NCBI RefSeq assembly: GCF_015595025.1
Contig: NZ_JADNRL010000018.1
Coordinates: forward strand, 40,581-92,798
DNA: 52,218 nucleotides
Origin: Halomonas sp. KAO
GTDB lineage: Bacteria > Pseudomonadota > Gammaproteobacteria > Pseudomonadales > Halomonadaceae
Reading direction: 5' to 3'
Position 1 is the stretch's first letter. Every line of letters starts with the position of its first letter. A model generated the notes under the pieces. It saw only the letters and a list, made by a program, of their open reading frames with translations. It did no database searches and was not told where the DNA came from. Both the position numbers and the translations under genes were made by a program. This document shows, in pieces, positions 1 to 8,198 of the stretch.

Positions 1-1
1 A

Positions 2-448
2 CTGCCGACCATCATGGGGGCCAAGGTGGCCGCACCGGAGCGTCCGGCGATCGCCTACGCCGGTGACGGCGCCTGGGGCATGAGCCTGATGGAGATCATG
101 ACCGCGGTGCGTCACGACATTCCGGTGACCGCGGTGGTGTTCCATAACCGCCAGTGGGGCGCCGAGAAGAAGAACCAGGTCGAGTTCTACAACCGTCGCT
201 TCGTGGCGGGCGAGCTGGACAACCAGAGCTTCGCCGAGATCGGTCGGGCGATGGGTGCCGAGGGCATCACCGTGGACCGTCTGGAAGACGTGGGCCCGGC
301 GCTGAAGAAGGCCGTGGACATGCAGATGAACGAAGGCAAGACCTGCGTCATCGAGGTCATGTGCACCCGCGAGCTGGGCGACCCCTTCCGCCGTGACGCC
401 CTGAAGAAGCCGGTGCGCATGCTCGAGAAGTATCAGGACTACGTCTGA
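2..448 (+). CDS. xsc: Sulfoacetaldehyde acetyltransferase, C-terminal part
   Basis: This is the 3' end of a gene that begins before the window; 148 codons are present in the frame starting at base 2. The product is a thiamine-diphosphate enzyme that converts sulfoacetaldehyde and phosphate to acetyl phosphate and sulfite, the desulfonation step of taurine breakdown in the cytoplasm. The visible part has the TPP-binding signature GDGAWGMSLMEI, then the WGAEKKNQ segment and the C-terminal RELGDPFRRDALKKP block, which I recognise as typical of Xsc rather than acetolactate synthase. Full-length family members are about 590-600 residues, so roughly three quarters of the gene lies outside. A strong hairpin follows the stop. 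The next two genes look like taurine dehydrogenase subunits, which supports the call. Confidence 0.9.
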   Translation: MPTIMGAKVAAPERPAIAYAGDGAWGMSLMEIMTAVRHDIPVTAVVFHNRQWGAEKKNQVEFYNRRFVAGELDNQSFAEIGRAMGAEGITVDRLEDVGPALKKAVDMQMNEGKTCVIEVMCTRELGDPFRRDALKKPVRMLEKYQDYV

Positions 449-497
449 TCCTGAAGCTCTAATGTAAGGGCGTCCCCCCGCAGTACCGGGGGAAATG

Positions 498-540
498 AAA
501 CCCCGGTTCAACGGCCTCATGCGCCGTTGAGCCGGGGTTT
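498..540 (+). terminator. Hairpin terminator after xsc
   Basis: An 18-bp stem (498-515 pairing with 523-540, one G-T wobble) encloses a 7-nt loop. The left arm starts AAACCCCGG and the right arm ends CCGGGGTTT. It lies 50 bases after the xsc stop. The T-tract is short (TTT then CCG), so its strength is uncertain. The rest of the 449-755 gap shows no gene and no promoter I can defend; tauX has a good AGGAG at its start. Confidence 0.75.
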
Positions 541-755
541 CCGTGTTCAGGTTTCATGTCAATTGGATGGCCATGGAGGTGGCGAACAACACTGCTCTTG
601 CCGGCTTCTCTGGCCCAACAGCCGGTATGTATCTGGCGCTAATGTCCTGGGTGCTTTGTCAGTAGTCTTGGGTTGTACGCGGCCCAGGTGTCGCCACGAT
701 CAGCCAGCTGCCCGGCAGGGCAGTACCGATAACGACAACTCACCAGGAGTCCATC

Positions 756-1139
756 ATGAGTCAGCCGACCACCGAGTTTCTGCAGGCCTTTAGCGATGCT
801 CTCAACAATCACGACATCGACGCGATCATGTCGATGATGACCGATGACTGCGTCTTCCACGCCGTTGGCGGTCCCGATCTGCTTGGCAAGAGTTTTGTTG
901 GTCAGGAGGAGGTGCGCCAGGGTCTCGAGAACGCCTGGAAGAGTGCTCCCGATGCCGCCTGGGTCGATGCCGAACATCATGTCGTCGGTGACAAGGGCTT
1001 CACCGAGTCGACCTACAAGGGTACCACCACCGACGGCGTACGCTCCGAGGCGCGCATGATCGACGCCTTCACTTTCCGCGATGGCAAGATCGCCGTGAAG
1101 AACGCCTTCCGCAAGAACCGTCCGCCCGTCAACGCCTGA
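756..1139 (+). CDS. tauX: SnoaL/NTF2-like protein, probable taurine dehydrogenase small subunit
   Basis: 127 residues with the NTF2/SnoaL-like pattern: N-terminal helix (FLQAFSDALNNHD), IMSMMTDDCVFHAVGG, then an alternating beta region ending in FTFRDGKIAVKNAFRKNRPP. SnoaL-like proteins of this size sit next to a FAD-dependent oxidoreductase in taurine gene clusters, where the pair is annotated as taurine dehydrogenase TauX (small) and TauY (large), which deaminates taurine to sulfoacetaldehyde. The start follows a clear AGGAG seven bases upstream. It lies between xsc and the tauY-like gene in the same direction, 46 bases before the latter. The fold is seen directly; the TauX role is inferred from context and could be wrong if the pair acts on another amine. 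Confidence 0.72.
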   Translation: MSQPTTEFLQAFSDALNNHDIDAIMSMMTDDCVFHAVGGPDLLGKSFVGQEEVRQGLENAWKSAPDAAWVDAEHHVVGDKGFTESTYKGTTTDGVRSEARMIDAFTFRDGKIAVKNAFRKNRPPVNA

Positions 1140-1185
1140 TTGCTTCGGGTTCGAGCACAGTATCCAGACTGCTAGGAGTCCGATC

Positions 1186-2628
1186 ATGGAGACAACAATG
1201 CCAAGAAGCGGGGTGGAGAACGAGGCGACCAAGACCTCACCCGCCCAGCCATATGATCCGGCCTATGACCCCCTGAAGAGTACCACTCCGGGGACGGGTC
1301 GTGACTATGCGCCGACCTATTGGATCGGCACCGCCGGCGAGCCGCCGGCCGATGATGGGCCCATCACCCAGGACACGGATGCCGATGTGGTCATCATCGG
1401 TTCCGGCTTCACGGGACTCACGGCGGCGATCTTCCTGGCTCAGGAGTACGGCATCAAGGCCACCGTGCTCGAGGCCAATCGTACCAGCTGGGGCTGCTCG
1501 ACCCGCAACGGCGGCCAGGCTCAGTGTGCCTCGGGTCGTCTCAAGCGCTCCCAGTGGATCCAGCGCTACGGCCTGGACACGGCGCTCAAGCTGCATCGCG
1601 AATGCCTCGATGGCATGGCGACGTTCAAGGAGCTGATCAAGGATATCGACTGCGAACCGCAGTCGGGTGGTCACCTCTACGTGGCCCACCGCGACAAGGT
1701 CATGCCGACCCTCGAGAAAGAGGCCAAGCTGCTGCGCGAGACCTTCGACTACGATGCCCGAATCCTCGATGCCGATACGGTGAAGCGTGAGTGGCTCGGC
1801 GACCAGGAAGCGGCCGGTGCCATGCACGAGCCCGAGGGCATCGGTATCCATGCCGGCAAGCTGGCCTTCGGTTATCACCGCAAGGCGCGGGCACTGGGCG
1901 TGAAGATCCATCCGGCAAGCCCGGTACAGGGTTTCGAGACCCGTGGCGGCGTGCACTATCTGCAGACCCCTGGGGGGGTGGTGAAGGCGCGGGCCGTGGG
2001 CATCGCCACCGGCGGCTACACCTCCCAAAGCCTGCATCGCGAGCTAAAGAACCGGCTGCTGCCGATCCTCTCGAACTCCATCGTCACGCGCAAGCTGACC
2101 GATGACGAGATCGAGGCCTGCGGCCTGCGCACGCGTCAGGTCATCACCGACACGCGCATTCTGCGTCACTACTATCGCCTGTTGCCGGACAACCGCCTGC
2201 AGATCGGCAGCCGCAGTGCCATCACGGGCCGGGACGCCCCACAGCAGAAGTACAAGGATATGCTGGTGGGTAACATGCACCGCAAGTTCCCGGCGCTCCA
2301 GGGCGTCGATATCGACTATTCCTGGTGGGGCTGGGTGGATGTCAGTCACGACATGATGCCACGCATCCATCAGCCCGATGCCAAGGAGACGGTCTACTAC
2401 GCCCTGGGCTACGGCGGCAACGGCGTGATGTACTCCGCCCAGGCGGGGCGGCGTTTGGCACAGTGGATCGCCGGTCATGGCCAGGAGCTGGATCTGCCGA
2501 TCTTCACCTCCAAACTGCCGTACCCGAATGTCCGTGAGATGGTTGAGTCACAGGCCTTCGCGCCCTTCCGGCGCTTCGGCCAGCGTTTCCTGTATCGCTG
2601 GTACCACCTAAAGGATGAGGTGCTCTGA
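1186..2628 (+). CDS. tauY: FAD-dependent amine oxidoreductase, probable taurine dehydrogenase large subunit
   Basis: 480 residues of the DAO (D-amino-acid oxidase/glycine oxidase-like) family. A hydrophilic N-terminus of about 65 residues precedes the dinucleotide-binding fold with GSGFTG at residues 72-77 and the following acidic end of beta-2 (VLEANRTSWGCSTRNGGQ). The C-terminus carries the FAD-contacting GYGGNGVMYSAQAG segment. The start has AGGAG seven bases upstream. Directly after xsc and the SnoaL-like gene, this best fits TauY, which oxidises taurine to sulfoacetaldehyde, the substrate of Xsc. The alternative is a gamma-glutamylputrescine-oxidase-like enzyme (PuuB family), which shares the same domain; the xsc neighbour decides for TauY. 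Ends facing the LysR gene, with a short GC-rich hairpin between. Confidence 0.75.
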   Translation: METTMPRSGVENEATKTSPAQPYDPAYDPLKSTTPGTGRDYAPTYWIGTAGEPPADDGPITQDTDADVVIIGSGFTGLTAAIFLAQEYGIKATVLEANRTSWGCSTRNGGQAQCASGRLKRSQWIQRYGLDTALKLHRECLDGMATFKELIKDIDCEPQSGGHLYVAHRDKVMPTLEKEAKLLRETFDYDARILDADTVKREWLGDQEAAGAMHEPEGIGIHAGKLAFGYHRKARALGVKIHPASPVQGFETRGGVHYLQTPGGVVKARAVGIATGGYTSQSLHRELKNRLLPILSNSIVTRKLTDDEIEACGLRTRQVITDTRILRHYYRLLPDNRLQIGSRSAITGRDAPQQKYKDMLVGNMHRKFPALQGVDIDYSWWGWVDVSHDMMPRIHQPDAKETVYYALGYGGNGVMYSAQAGRRLAQWIAGHGQELDLPIFTSKLPYPNVREMVESQAFAPFRRFGQRFLYRWYHLKDEVL

Positions 2629-2645
2629 GCGTCGATTACCGGCTT

Positions 2646-2663
2646 GGCGGGTCTGGGCCCGCC
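2646..2663. terminator. Possible bidirectional hairpin between tauY and LysR gene
   Basis: GGCGGG (2646-2651) pairs perfectly with CCCGCC (2658-2663) around a 6-nt loop in the 57-base gap between two converging genes. There is no T-tract on either side, so this is only a candidate. Confidence 0.35.
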
Positions 2664-2685
2664 GAACCGTTATCGCGCTCCTTAG

Positions 2686-3564
2686 TCACCAGCTCTGCTC
2701 GATGAAGGAAGTCAGAGCAGGATTGGTGTTATCAGCATGCCAGGCGAGCTCAATACTCAGCCTGGCATTGCTGTTTTCCAGCGGACGAATGGCGATGTCA
2801 CTGCGTTCGTGGCTCAGCTCGCAATCCGGATAGAGGGTTACGCCCATTCGGGCAGCCACTAGCCCGAAGATGCTGTCGCTATTGGGTGCTTCCAGCGCGA
2901 CACGAGGAATGAACCCTGATTTGAGACAGTAGGACTGCAGGTGAGGAATGAAATGACGCCAGCTATCGGAGTTGCCGAGTATAAAAGGTTCATTGGCTAG
3001 GGCCTCGAGGGGAATTGCCCGCCATTCTGCCAACGGGTGGTCGCGAGGTAATACCGCTACATAGGGCGCCTGGTAGAAGGTGCGATGAACGATCTTGTCG
3101 GATGTTACAGGGCCGATCAAGAGTCCCAGGTCGAGCCGGCCGGCTTCCAGATCTTCCAGCTGAGCGTGGGAGTCGCGCCGTCTCAGCTCGATACTGACAT
3201 CGGGAAAGGCCTCGTAGAATCGTGACAGACGCCTGGGTAGAGGTCCATTGATGGCAAAGTCGATATACCCGATCGCCAAGTGACCGGATTCGCCGCCAGC
3301 CGCTCTAATGGCACTGGCGCCGGCATCCTCCAGGATGTCGGCCGCTTTCCTACATTCCCTATAAAACGCCTCTCCTCCCGCCGTTAGCGCGACATTGCGG
3401 TTGTCTCGTTTAAGCAGTGTCACACCTAGCTGCGTCTCGAGTTGACGGATTGCCCTGCTGACCGCCGGTTGTGCCACGTGAAGCCGCTCTGACGCGCGGC
3501 GGAAATGCAGTTCTTCAGCAACTGCCATGAAATAGCGTATCTGAGACTGTAGATAACGACTCAT
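2686..3564 (-). CDS. LysR-family transcriptional regulator
   Basis: 292 residues, the usual LysR size. The N-terminal winged helix-turn-helix is plain (FMAVAEELHFRRASERLHVAQPAVSRAIRQLE), followed by the linker helix and a two-lobed effector domain from about residue 90 (GHLAIGYIDFA). The HFRRAS...LHVAQPAVSR variant is typical of the CatM/BenM/CbbR-like branch. It is divergent from the M20 hydrolase gene 144 bases away, so it very probably controls the 3709-9105 module in response to its substrate or an intermediate. Codon use matches its neighbours. Confidence 0.92.
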   Translation of the reverse strand: MSRYLQSQIRYFMAVAEELHFRRASERLHVAQPAVSRAIRQLETQLGVTLLKRDNRNVALTAGGEAFYRECRKAADILEDAGASAIRAAGGESGHLAIGYIDFAINGPLPRRLSRFYEAFPDVSIELRRRDSHAQLEDLEAGRLDLGLLIGPVTSDKIVHRTFYQAPYVAVLPRDHPLAEWRAIPLEALANEPFILGNSDSWRHFIPHLQSYCLKSGFIPRVALEAPNSDSIFGLVAARMGVTLYPDCELSHERSDIAIRPLENSNARLSIELAWHADNTNPALTSFIEQSW

Positions 3565-3578
3565 TTGATGCCTTGGGA

Positions 3579-3603
3579 GTATCAGTTGTTAGCGTTTTGA
3601 TAT
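3579..3603. promoter_or_regulatory. Candidate LysR operator in the divergent promoter
   Basis: GTATCA at 3579-3584 and TGATAT at 3598-3603 form an imperfect inverted repeat (one mismatch) with a 13-base spacer, 15 bases upstream of the LysR start codon. The following TATTATAC could serve as a -10 region. LysR proteins typically bind such dyads in divergent promoters. No footprint is known to me, so this is inference. Confidence 0.4.
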
Positions 3604-3708
3604 TATACGAGGCGACTTTGTCTCGCTACCTTGAGAGGTGCAGTGCAGGTCGCCCAAGCGACTCGCCCCTTCGAATTACCTGACAACAAACTAACAAGGT
3701 AGGTAATT

Positions 3709-5001
3709 ATGACTTTAGTGAATATCAATGCGCGCCGTCTGTGGCAGCGAATCATGTCCATGGCGGAAATCGGCGCTACCTCTTTAGGAGGGAGTTCGCG
3801 TTTGGCGTTGACCGACGAGGATCGTTGTGGTCGTGACCTGTTCATCGAGTGGTGTCGCCAAGCCAACTGTGAGGTTCGTATCGACCGCCTGGGTAATATC
3901 TTTGCCCGCCGGCCCGGGACCGACCCCGAATGCCTCCCCATCGCCTGCGGAAGCCATCTGGACACTCAGCCTCTAGGGGGTCGTTTCGATGGTGTCTTTG
4001 GCGTGCTGGCTGGCCTGGAAGTGCTCGAGACACTCAATGACAACGGCATACAGACTCGCAGCCCGCTGGAGGTCTGCGTATGGACCAACGAGGAGGGGGC
4101 ACGTTTCACGCCGCCGATGCTGGCCTCCGGGGTTCATGCAGGTGTCTATTCGCTGGAGTATGCGCTGGCCCGTCAGGACGACCATGGTATCTCCCTGGCG
4201 GAGGCCTTGGAGGCTATTGGCTATGTCGGTGAGGTGGCCTGTGGCAGTCATCGGCTGGGGGCTTTCTTGGAGGCCCATATCGAGCAGGGGCCAGTCCTCG
4301 AGCGGGAGCAGAAGACCGTCGGTGTGGTGTCCGGTGTCCAGGGTTCACGCTGGTATCGAGTGTCGCTGACCGGGCAGGAAGCGCATACCGGCTCCACTCC
4401 GATGCTGGGGCGGCGGGATGCGCTTGCCGCCGCCGCCCGTCTAATCGTGGAGGTGCAGGCGATCGCCGACGCTCATGCGCCCCTGGCCGTGGCTAGTGTC
4501 GGACATATCGAGAATGTGCCGAACTCACCCAACACCCTCTCTGGCCAGGTGGAGCTGACAATTGATATGCGCCACCCCCGTGTCGAGGGGCAGGCGTCGA
4601 TGGAGAGCGCGCTCAGGCAGGCGAGCGCGAAGGTAGCAGAGGATACCTCTGTCGTGGTTCAGCTCAACCGGATCATGGATACACCCCCCGTTGATTTTCA
4701 TCCTGACTGTATCGAGGTCATCGAAGAGGCCGCCAGCTCCAGGGGCTATCGTTACCGCCGCATGTTGTCAGGTGCCGGCCATGATGCCTGTCATCTTGCC
4801 GGTGTGACGCCTACGGCAATGATCTTCGTGCCCTGTGCCGGCGGTCTGAGCCACAACGAGGCCGAGAGCGCCGAGCTGAACGACCTGGCAGCGGGCACCA
4901 ATGTGCTGCTTGATGCGATGCTGCATCTTGCCGAGCAGCCCCCTGAGGCTGATCAGGTCAGGGCTTCGGCGACCGCAGCCGCGGAGTGCAGTCAGCACTG
5001 A
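3709..5001 (+). CDS. M20-family Zn-dependent amidohydrolase (carbamoylase/ureidopropionase type)
   Basis: 430 residues of the amidase/hydantoinase/carbamoylase branch of M20. Metal ligands are visible: H83 and D94 in GSHLDTQPLGGRFDG, E128/E129 in WTNEEG, H190 in AHIEQGPVLE, and a C-terminal His in GGLSHNE. H226 in GQEAHTGSTPM is the dimerisation-domain His that reaches the partner's active site. Such enzymes split N-carbamoyl amino acids, ureidopropionate or allantoate to the free amine, CO2 and ammonia. An AGGTAGGT ribosome site sits just before the start. First gene of a LysR-linked run followed by a symporter (90-base gap) and a second amidohydrolase, so an imported ureido or amide compound is a plausible substrate; which one is unknown. 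Confidence 0.88.
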   Translation: MTLVNINARRLWQRIMSMAEIGATSLGGSSRLALTDEDRCGRDLFIEWCRQANCEVRIDRLGNIFARRPGTDPECLPIACGSHLDTQPLGGRFDGVFGVLAGLEVLETLNDNGIQTRSPLEVCVWTNEEGARFTPPMLASGVHAGVYSLEYALARQDDHGISLAEALEAIGYVGEVACGSHRLGAFLEAHIEQGPVLEREQKTVGVVSGVQGSRWYRVSLTGQEAHTGSTPMLGRRDALAAAARLIVEVQAIADAHAPLAVASVGHIENVPNSPNTLSGQVELTIDMRHPRVEGQASMESALRQASAKVAEDTSVVVQLNRIMDTPPVDFHPDCIEVIEEAASSRGYRYRRMLSGAGHDACHLAGVTPTAMIFVPCAGGLSHNEAESAELNDLAAGTNVLLDAMLHLAEQPPEADQVRASATAAAECSQH

Positions 5002-5091
5002 TACGAGCAGCGACAAGCCACCAACAGCTACGCATGCAGGCAATAACTCGCAACAAACAGCGTCAACAACAATAAGCACGAGGACTATCGT

Positions 5092-6576
5092 ATGGAGTGG
5101 TACTACGGCTATATCGTGGCGTACTTCACGAGCATGTTCGCCATCGGTTTCTACTATTTTCTAAAGGTCAAGAACTCCGATGACTACCTGATTGCCGGGT
5201 GGAATATGGGGTTCTGGAAGATCGTAGGGACCCATATCAGTACCAACTGTGGCGCAGCCGTGTTCATCGGCTGGATCGGCATGGGTTTCACCGTTGGCAT
5301 GTCGGGCTACTTCAAGTTCGCCGCACCGGCACTGCTGACCAGTATGCTGCTGATCATCCTGTTCAGCGCCCCTCTTCGTCGCCAACGGCTTTACACCTTG
5401 GCTGATCTTTTCGGCGAGCGGTTCGGCGCTCGGGTCGGATTGTTGCCCTCGGTGTTTTCCGCCTTTGTATACTCGGTGCCGACTACGGCACTGCAAATCG
5501 TCGGTATGAGCACCATCTTCCATATTGTCTTCAACATGGACGTCAAGGTAGGTATCGCTCTCTCCTTTGCGTTGATCTTGGGCTTCACCATTCTTGGTGG
5601 GTTGGTGGCCACCATCGTAACCGATGCTCTGCAGAGTGTGATCGTGGTGCTAGGTATCGTGATTCTGGCCGTGGTCGTGGTCAACTTCGGTGGTGGCTTC
5701 TCATCGATCATTGCCAATACGCCGGTGGACTACATCAGTCCAACGGGAGCAGGAGGGCTGAGCGATGTGCTGGTATTTGCGTTGACCGTGGCACCCTTCT
5801 ATCTGGTGTGGCAGTCAACCTGGCAGCGCATTTTCGCCTCCAAGGACGAGCGGGTGGCGGTAAAGGCCGGCGTGACCGCCTATGCCTCACTGTTGGTGCT
5901 CACCCTGCTTCCTTTCGGTATCGGCGTGGTGGCCCGTCAGTTCGTCCCTCTCGACATGAACCCAAACCTGATCTTCTCCTATGTGACGGTTGAGCTGTTG
6001 CACCCGGCGGTCGGTGGCATCGTGGTCGTGGGTCTGCTCTCTGCGCTGATGACCGGTGCCGACTCCTTTATCCTTCAGGGTGCCTCGAATATCTCTCAGG
6101 ACATCTACGCTCGAATGATCAACCCTGATGCCAACAACGATCAGAAGATGTTCGTGGCCAGGCTTAGTGTGGTGTTGATCGCAGTAGCGGCTCTCGGCGT
6201 TGCCTTCCTGATGACCGATATCATCTCGCTCTATCAGTGGGCACTGCGGCTGTCTGCGACAACCCTGGTGATTCCTTTCCTGGCGATTATGTTCTGGAGT
6301 CGGGTGACCGGGAAAGCCGTCATGGCGGGCATGATCCTGGCTTGTGCGACTACCTTGATCTGGCCGCTTTTCGATACCGGAATCGACCAGGTCTTTGCTG
6401 GTTTCCTGGTTTCTCTAGTGGTCATCGTGGGCGGAAGCTTGATCACCAAACATGGAGCAGAGGAGAGCGTGGCCGCCGTTTTCTGGGACGACTTGCCCTC
6501 CGCCTCGGCGCGACACCAGGAGCCGATTTCTGACACCCCCACCATTCAGGGTAGCCCCAAGGAGCAGTTGCAATGA
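5092..6576 (+). CDS. Sodium:solute symporter (SSS family)
   Basis: 494 residues of an inner-membrane protein with about 13 hydrophobic segments. N-terminal features of the SSS family are present: a short periplasmic start, then SDDYLIAGWNMGFWKIVGTHISTNCGAAVFIGWIG, the substrate/Na+ region of TM1-TM2. The C-terminal tail of about 40 residues is hydrophilic. It overlaps the start of the next gene by four bases (ATGA), so the two are translationally coupled, and it lies 90 bases after the M20 hydrolase with a GAGG ribosome site. It probably imports the substrate of the two hydrolases. The family covers sugars, amino acids, urea, pantothenate and carboxylates; sequence alone does not choose among them. 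Confidence 0.9.
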   Translation: MEWYYGYIVAYFTSMFAIGFYYFLKVKNSDDYLIAGWNMGFWKIVGTHISTNCGAAVFIGWIGMGFTVGMSGYFKFAAPALLTSMLLIILFSAPLRRQRLYTLADLFGERFGARVGLLPSVFSAFVYSVPTTALQIVGMSTIFHIVFNMDVKVGIALSFALILGFTILGGLVATIVTDALQSVIVVLGIVILAVVVVNFGGGFSSIIANTPVDYISPTGAGGLSDVLVFALTVAPFYLVWQSTWQRIFASKDERVAVKAGVTAYASLLVLTLLPFGIGVVARQFVPLDMNPNLIFSYVTVELLHPAVGGIVVVGLLSALMTGADSFILQGASNISQDIYARMINPDANNDQKMFVARLSVVLIAVAALGVAFLMTDIISLYQWALRLSATTLVIPFLAIMFWSRVTGKAVMAGMILACATTLIWPLFDTGIDQVFAGFLVSLVVIVGGSLITKHGAEESVAAVFWDDLPSASARHQEPISDTPTIQGSPKEQLQ

Positions 6577-8198
6577 TCCGAGTCTATGAGGCCAGCAAGA
6601 TCATCACCATGAACCCTTCACAGCCCGTGGCTACTCATGTGGCAGTAAAGGACGGCCGTATCTTGGCGGTGGGGGATATGGCAGTGATGCAGGAGCTTGG
6701 CGAGATTGAGGTGGATCGTCGCTTCGCCGACAACTGCCTGATGCCGGGTTTTGTCGAAGGTCATAGCCATGCCCTGGAGGGGGCCATGTGGGAGTACCCC
6801 TACGTGGGGTACTTCCCGCGCCGCGATCCTGAGGGGGAACGCTGGGCCGGTGCCCAGACCTTCGAGGCCGTTCAAACGCTGCTGCGAGATCAGGCGGCGG
6901 GGTTGCCGCCGGGTCAGCCACTGATCGCCTGGGGGTTCGACCCGGTCTACTTCGAGGGTGCCAGGCTCGACCGCAGACAGCTGGATGAGGCGGTCAACGA
7001 CCGCCCTCTGGTGATCCTGCACGCCAGCCTACACGTGATGACCGTCAACTCTGCGATGCTCGAGCATGCAGGGCTGCACCAGCACGTGGCGATTGAAGGC
7101 ATCATGCTTGGCGAAGACGGCCGACCTAACGGCGAACTTCAGGAAATGGCCGCCATGCACGCTGTCTTCGAAACCCTGGGCATGAATCTTTTCGAGATGG
7201 TAGGCGTCCCAGAGACGTTGCACCGTTACGGTAGAGTCGCCCGCAATGCCGGGGTGACCACCATTACGGATCTCTATAATCCATTGACCGATGAGGGTAT
7301 CGCAACACTCAAGGAGGTAACCGCCGAGGAGAGCTATCCGGTGCGTCTGGTACCTGCTATGGCAGCGCTTGCCTGGTCGGTGGAAGATGGCATCCAGCGC
7401 CTGCAGGGCTGCCTCGAGCAAGGCAACGATAAGCTGCATTTCGGACCAGTTAAACTGATGACCGACGGCTCGATTCAGGGCTACACCGCACGCCTCAAGT
7501 GGCCGCATTATCATGATGGCCATGCCAATGGCATCTGGAATGCCCCCCCGGAGACACTCAGAGAGATAGTCGAAGCCTACCATCAGGCCGGTATCCAGCT
7601 GCATATCCATACCAACGGCGATGAGGCCGTCGAGTTGATGCTGGATGCGCTGCAGGGGGCATTGACGTTCTGGCCCAGGTGCGATCATCGCCACACCCTT
7701 CAGCACTGCCAGGTGATCGACCATGCCCAGATGCGACGAGCTGCCGTTCAGGACCTATGCCTGAACATGTTCGCCAACCATCTCTACTACTGGGGTGATA
7801 TTCATCGCCAGCGTACCCTGGGGCATGAACGCTGCCAGCGACTCGAACCGCTGGCCAGCGCTGCACGATTAAGGATTCCCACTGCCATCCACAGTGATGC
7901 CCCGGTCACCCCGCTGGGGCCGCTATTCACCGCTTGGTGCGCGGTCATGCGCCAGACTGCCACGGGTCAGGTGTTGGGTGAGAGGGAGCGGGTTTCAGTC
8001 CAGCAGGCATTGGAGATGGTTACGCTGGGAGCCGCCTATACGTTGCACCTTGATCATCTGGTGGGCAGCCTTGAAATCGGCAAGTTCGCCGATATGGTCG
8101 CGTTGGACCGTGATCCGCTGGCGTCACCGCCGCAGGACCTGAAGGATATCCAGGTATTGGCAACGGTGCTGGGAGGGCGCGTGCATGAGGCCGAGTGA
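6573..8198 (+). CDS. YtcJ-like metal-dependent amidohydrolase
   Basis: 541 residues of the amidohydrolase superfamily, YtcJ/AepA type. Metal ligands visible: HxH at 64/66 in GHSHALEG, the His in QLHIHTNGD, the His in DHRHTLQHCQ and the Asp in IHSDAPVTPLG. The composite beta-sandwich closes with GKFADMVALDRDPL near the C-terminus. Members hydrolyse cyclic or linear amides; few have known substrates. The start codon overlaps the symporter stop by four bases, and the stop overlaps the COG0523 GTPase gene by 14 bases, so the three genes are one transcription unit. The overlap with a metallochaperone-type GTPase suggests that this enzyme could be the metal client. Confidence 0.87.
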   Translation: MIRVYEASKIITMNPSQPVATHVAVKDGRILAVGDMAVMQELGEIEVDRRFADNCLMPGFVEGHSHALEGAMWEYPYVGYFPRRDPEGERWAGAQTFEAVQTLLRDQAAGLPPGQPLIAWGFDPVYFEGARLDRRQLDEAVNDRPLVILHASLHVMTVNSAMLEHAGLHQHVAIEGIMLGEDGRPNGELQEMAAMHAVFETLGMNLFEMVGVPETLHRYGRVARNAGVTTITDLYNPLTDEGIATLKEVTAEESYPVRLVPAMAALAWSVEDGIQRLQGCLEQGNDKLHFGPVKLMTDGSIQGYTARLKWPHYHDGHANGIWNAPPETLREIVEAYHQAGIQLHIHTNGDEAVELMLDALQGALTFWPRCDHRHTLQHCQVIDHAQMRRAAVQDLCLNMFANHLYYWGDIHRQRTLGHERCQRLEPLASAARLRIPTAIHSDAPVTPLGPLFTAWCAVMRQTATGQVLGERERVSVQQALEMVTLGAAYTLHLDHLVGSLEIGKFADMVALDRDPLASPPQDLKDIQVLATVLGGRVHEAE

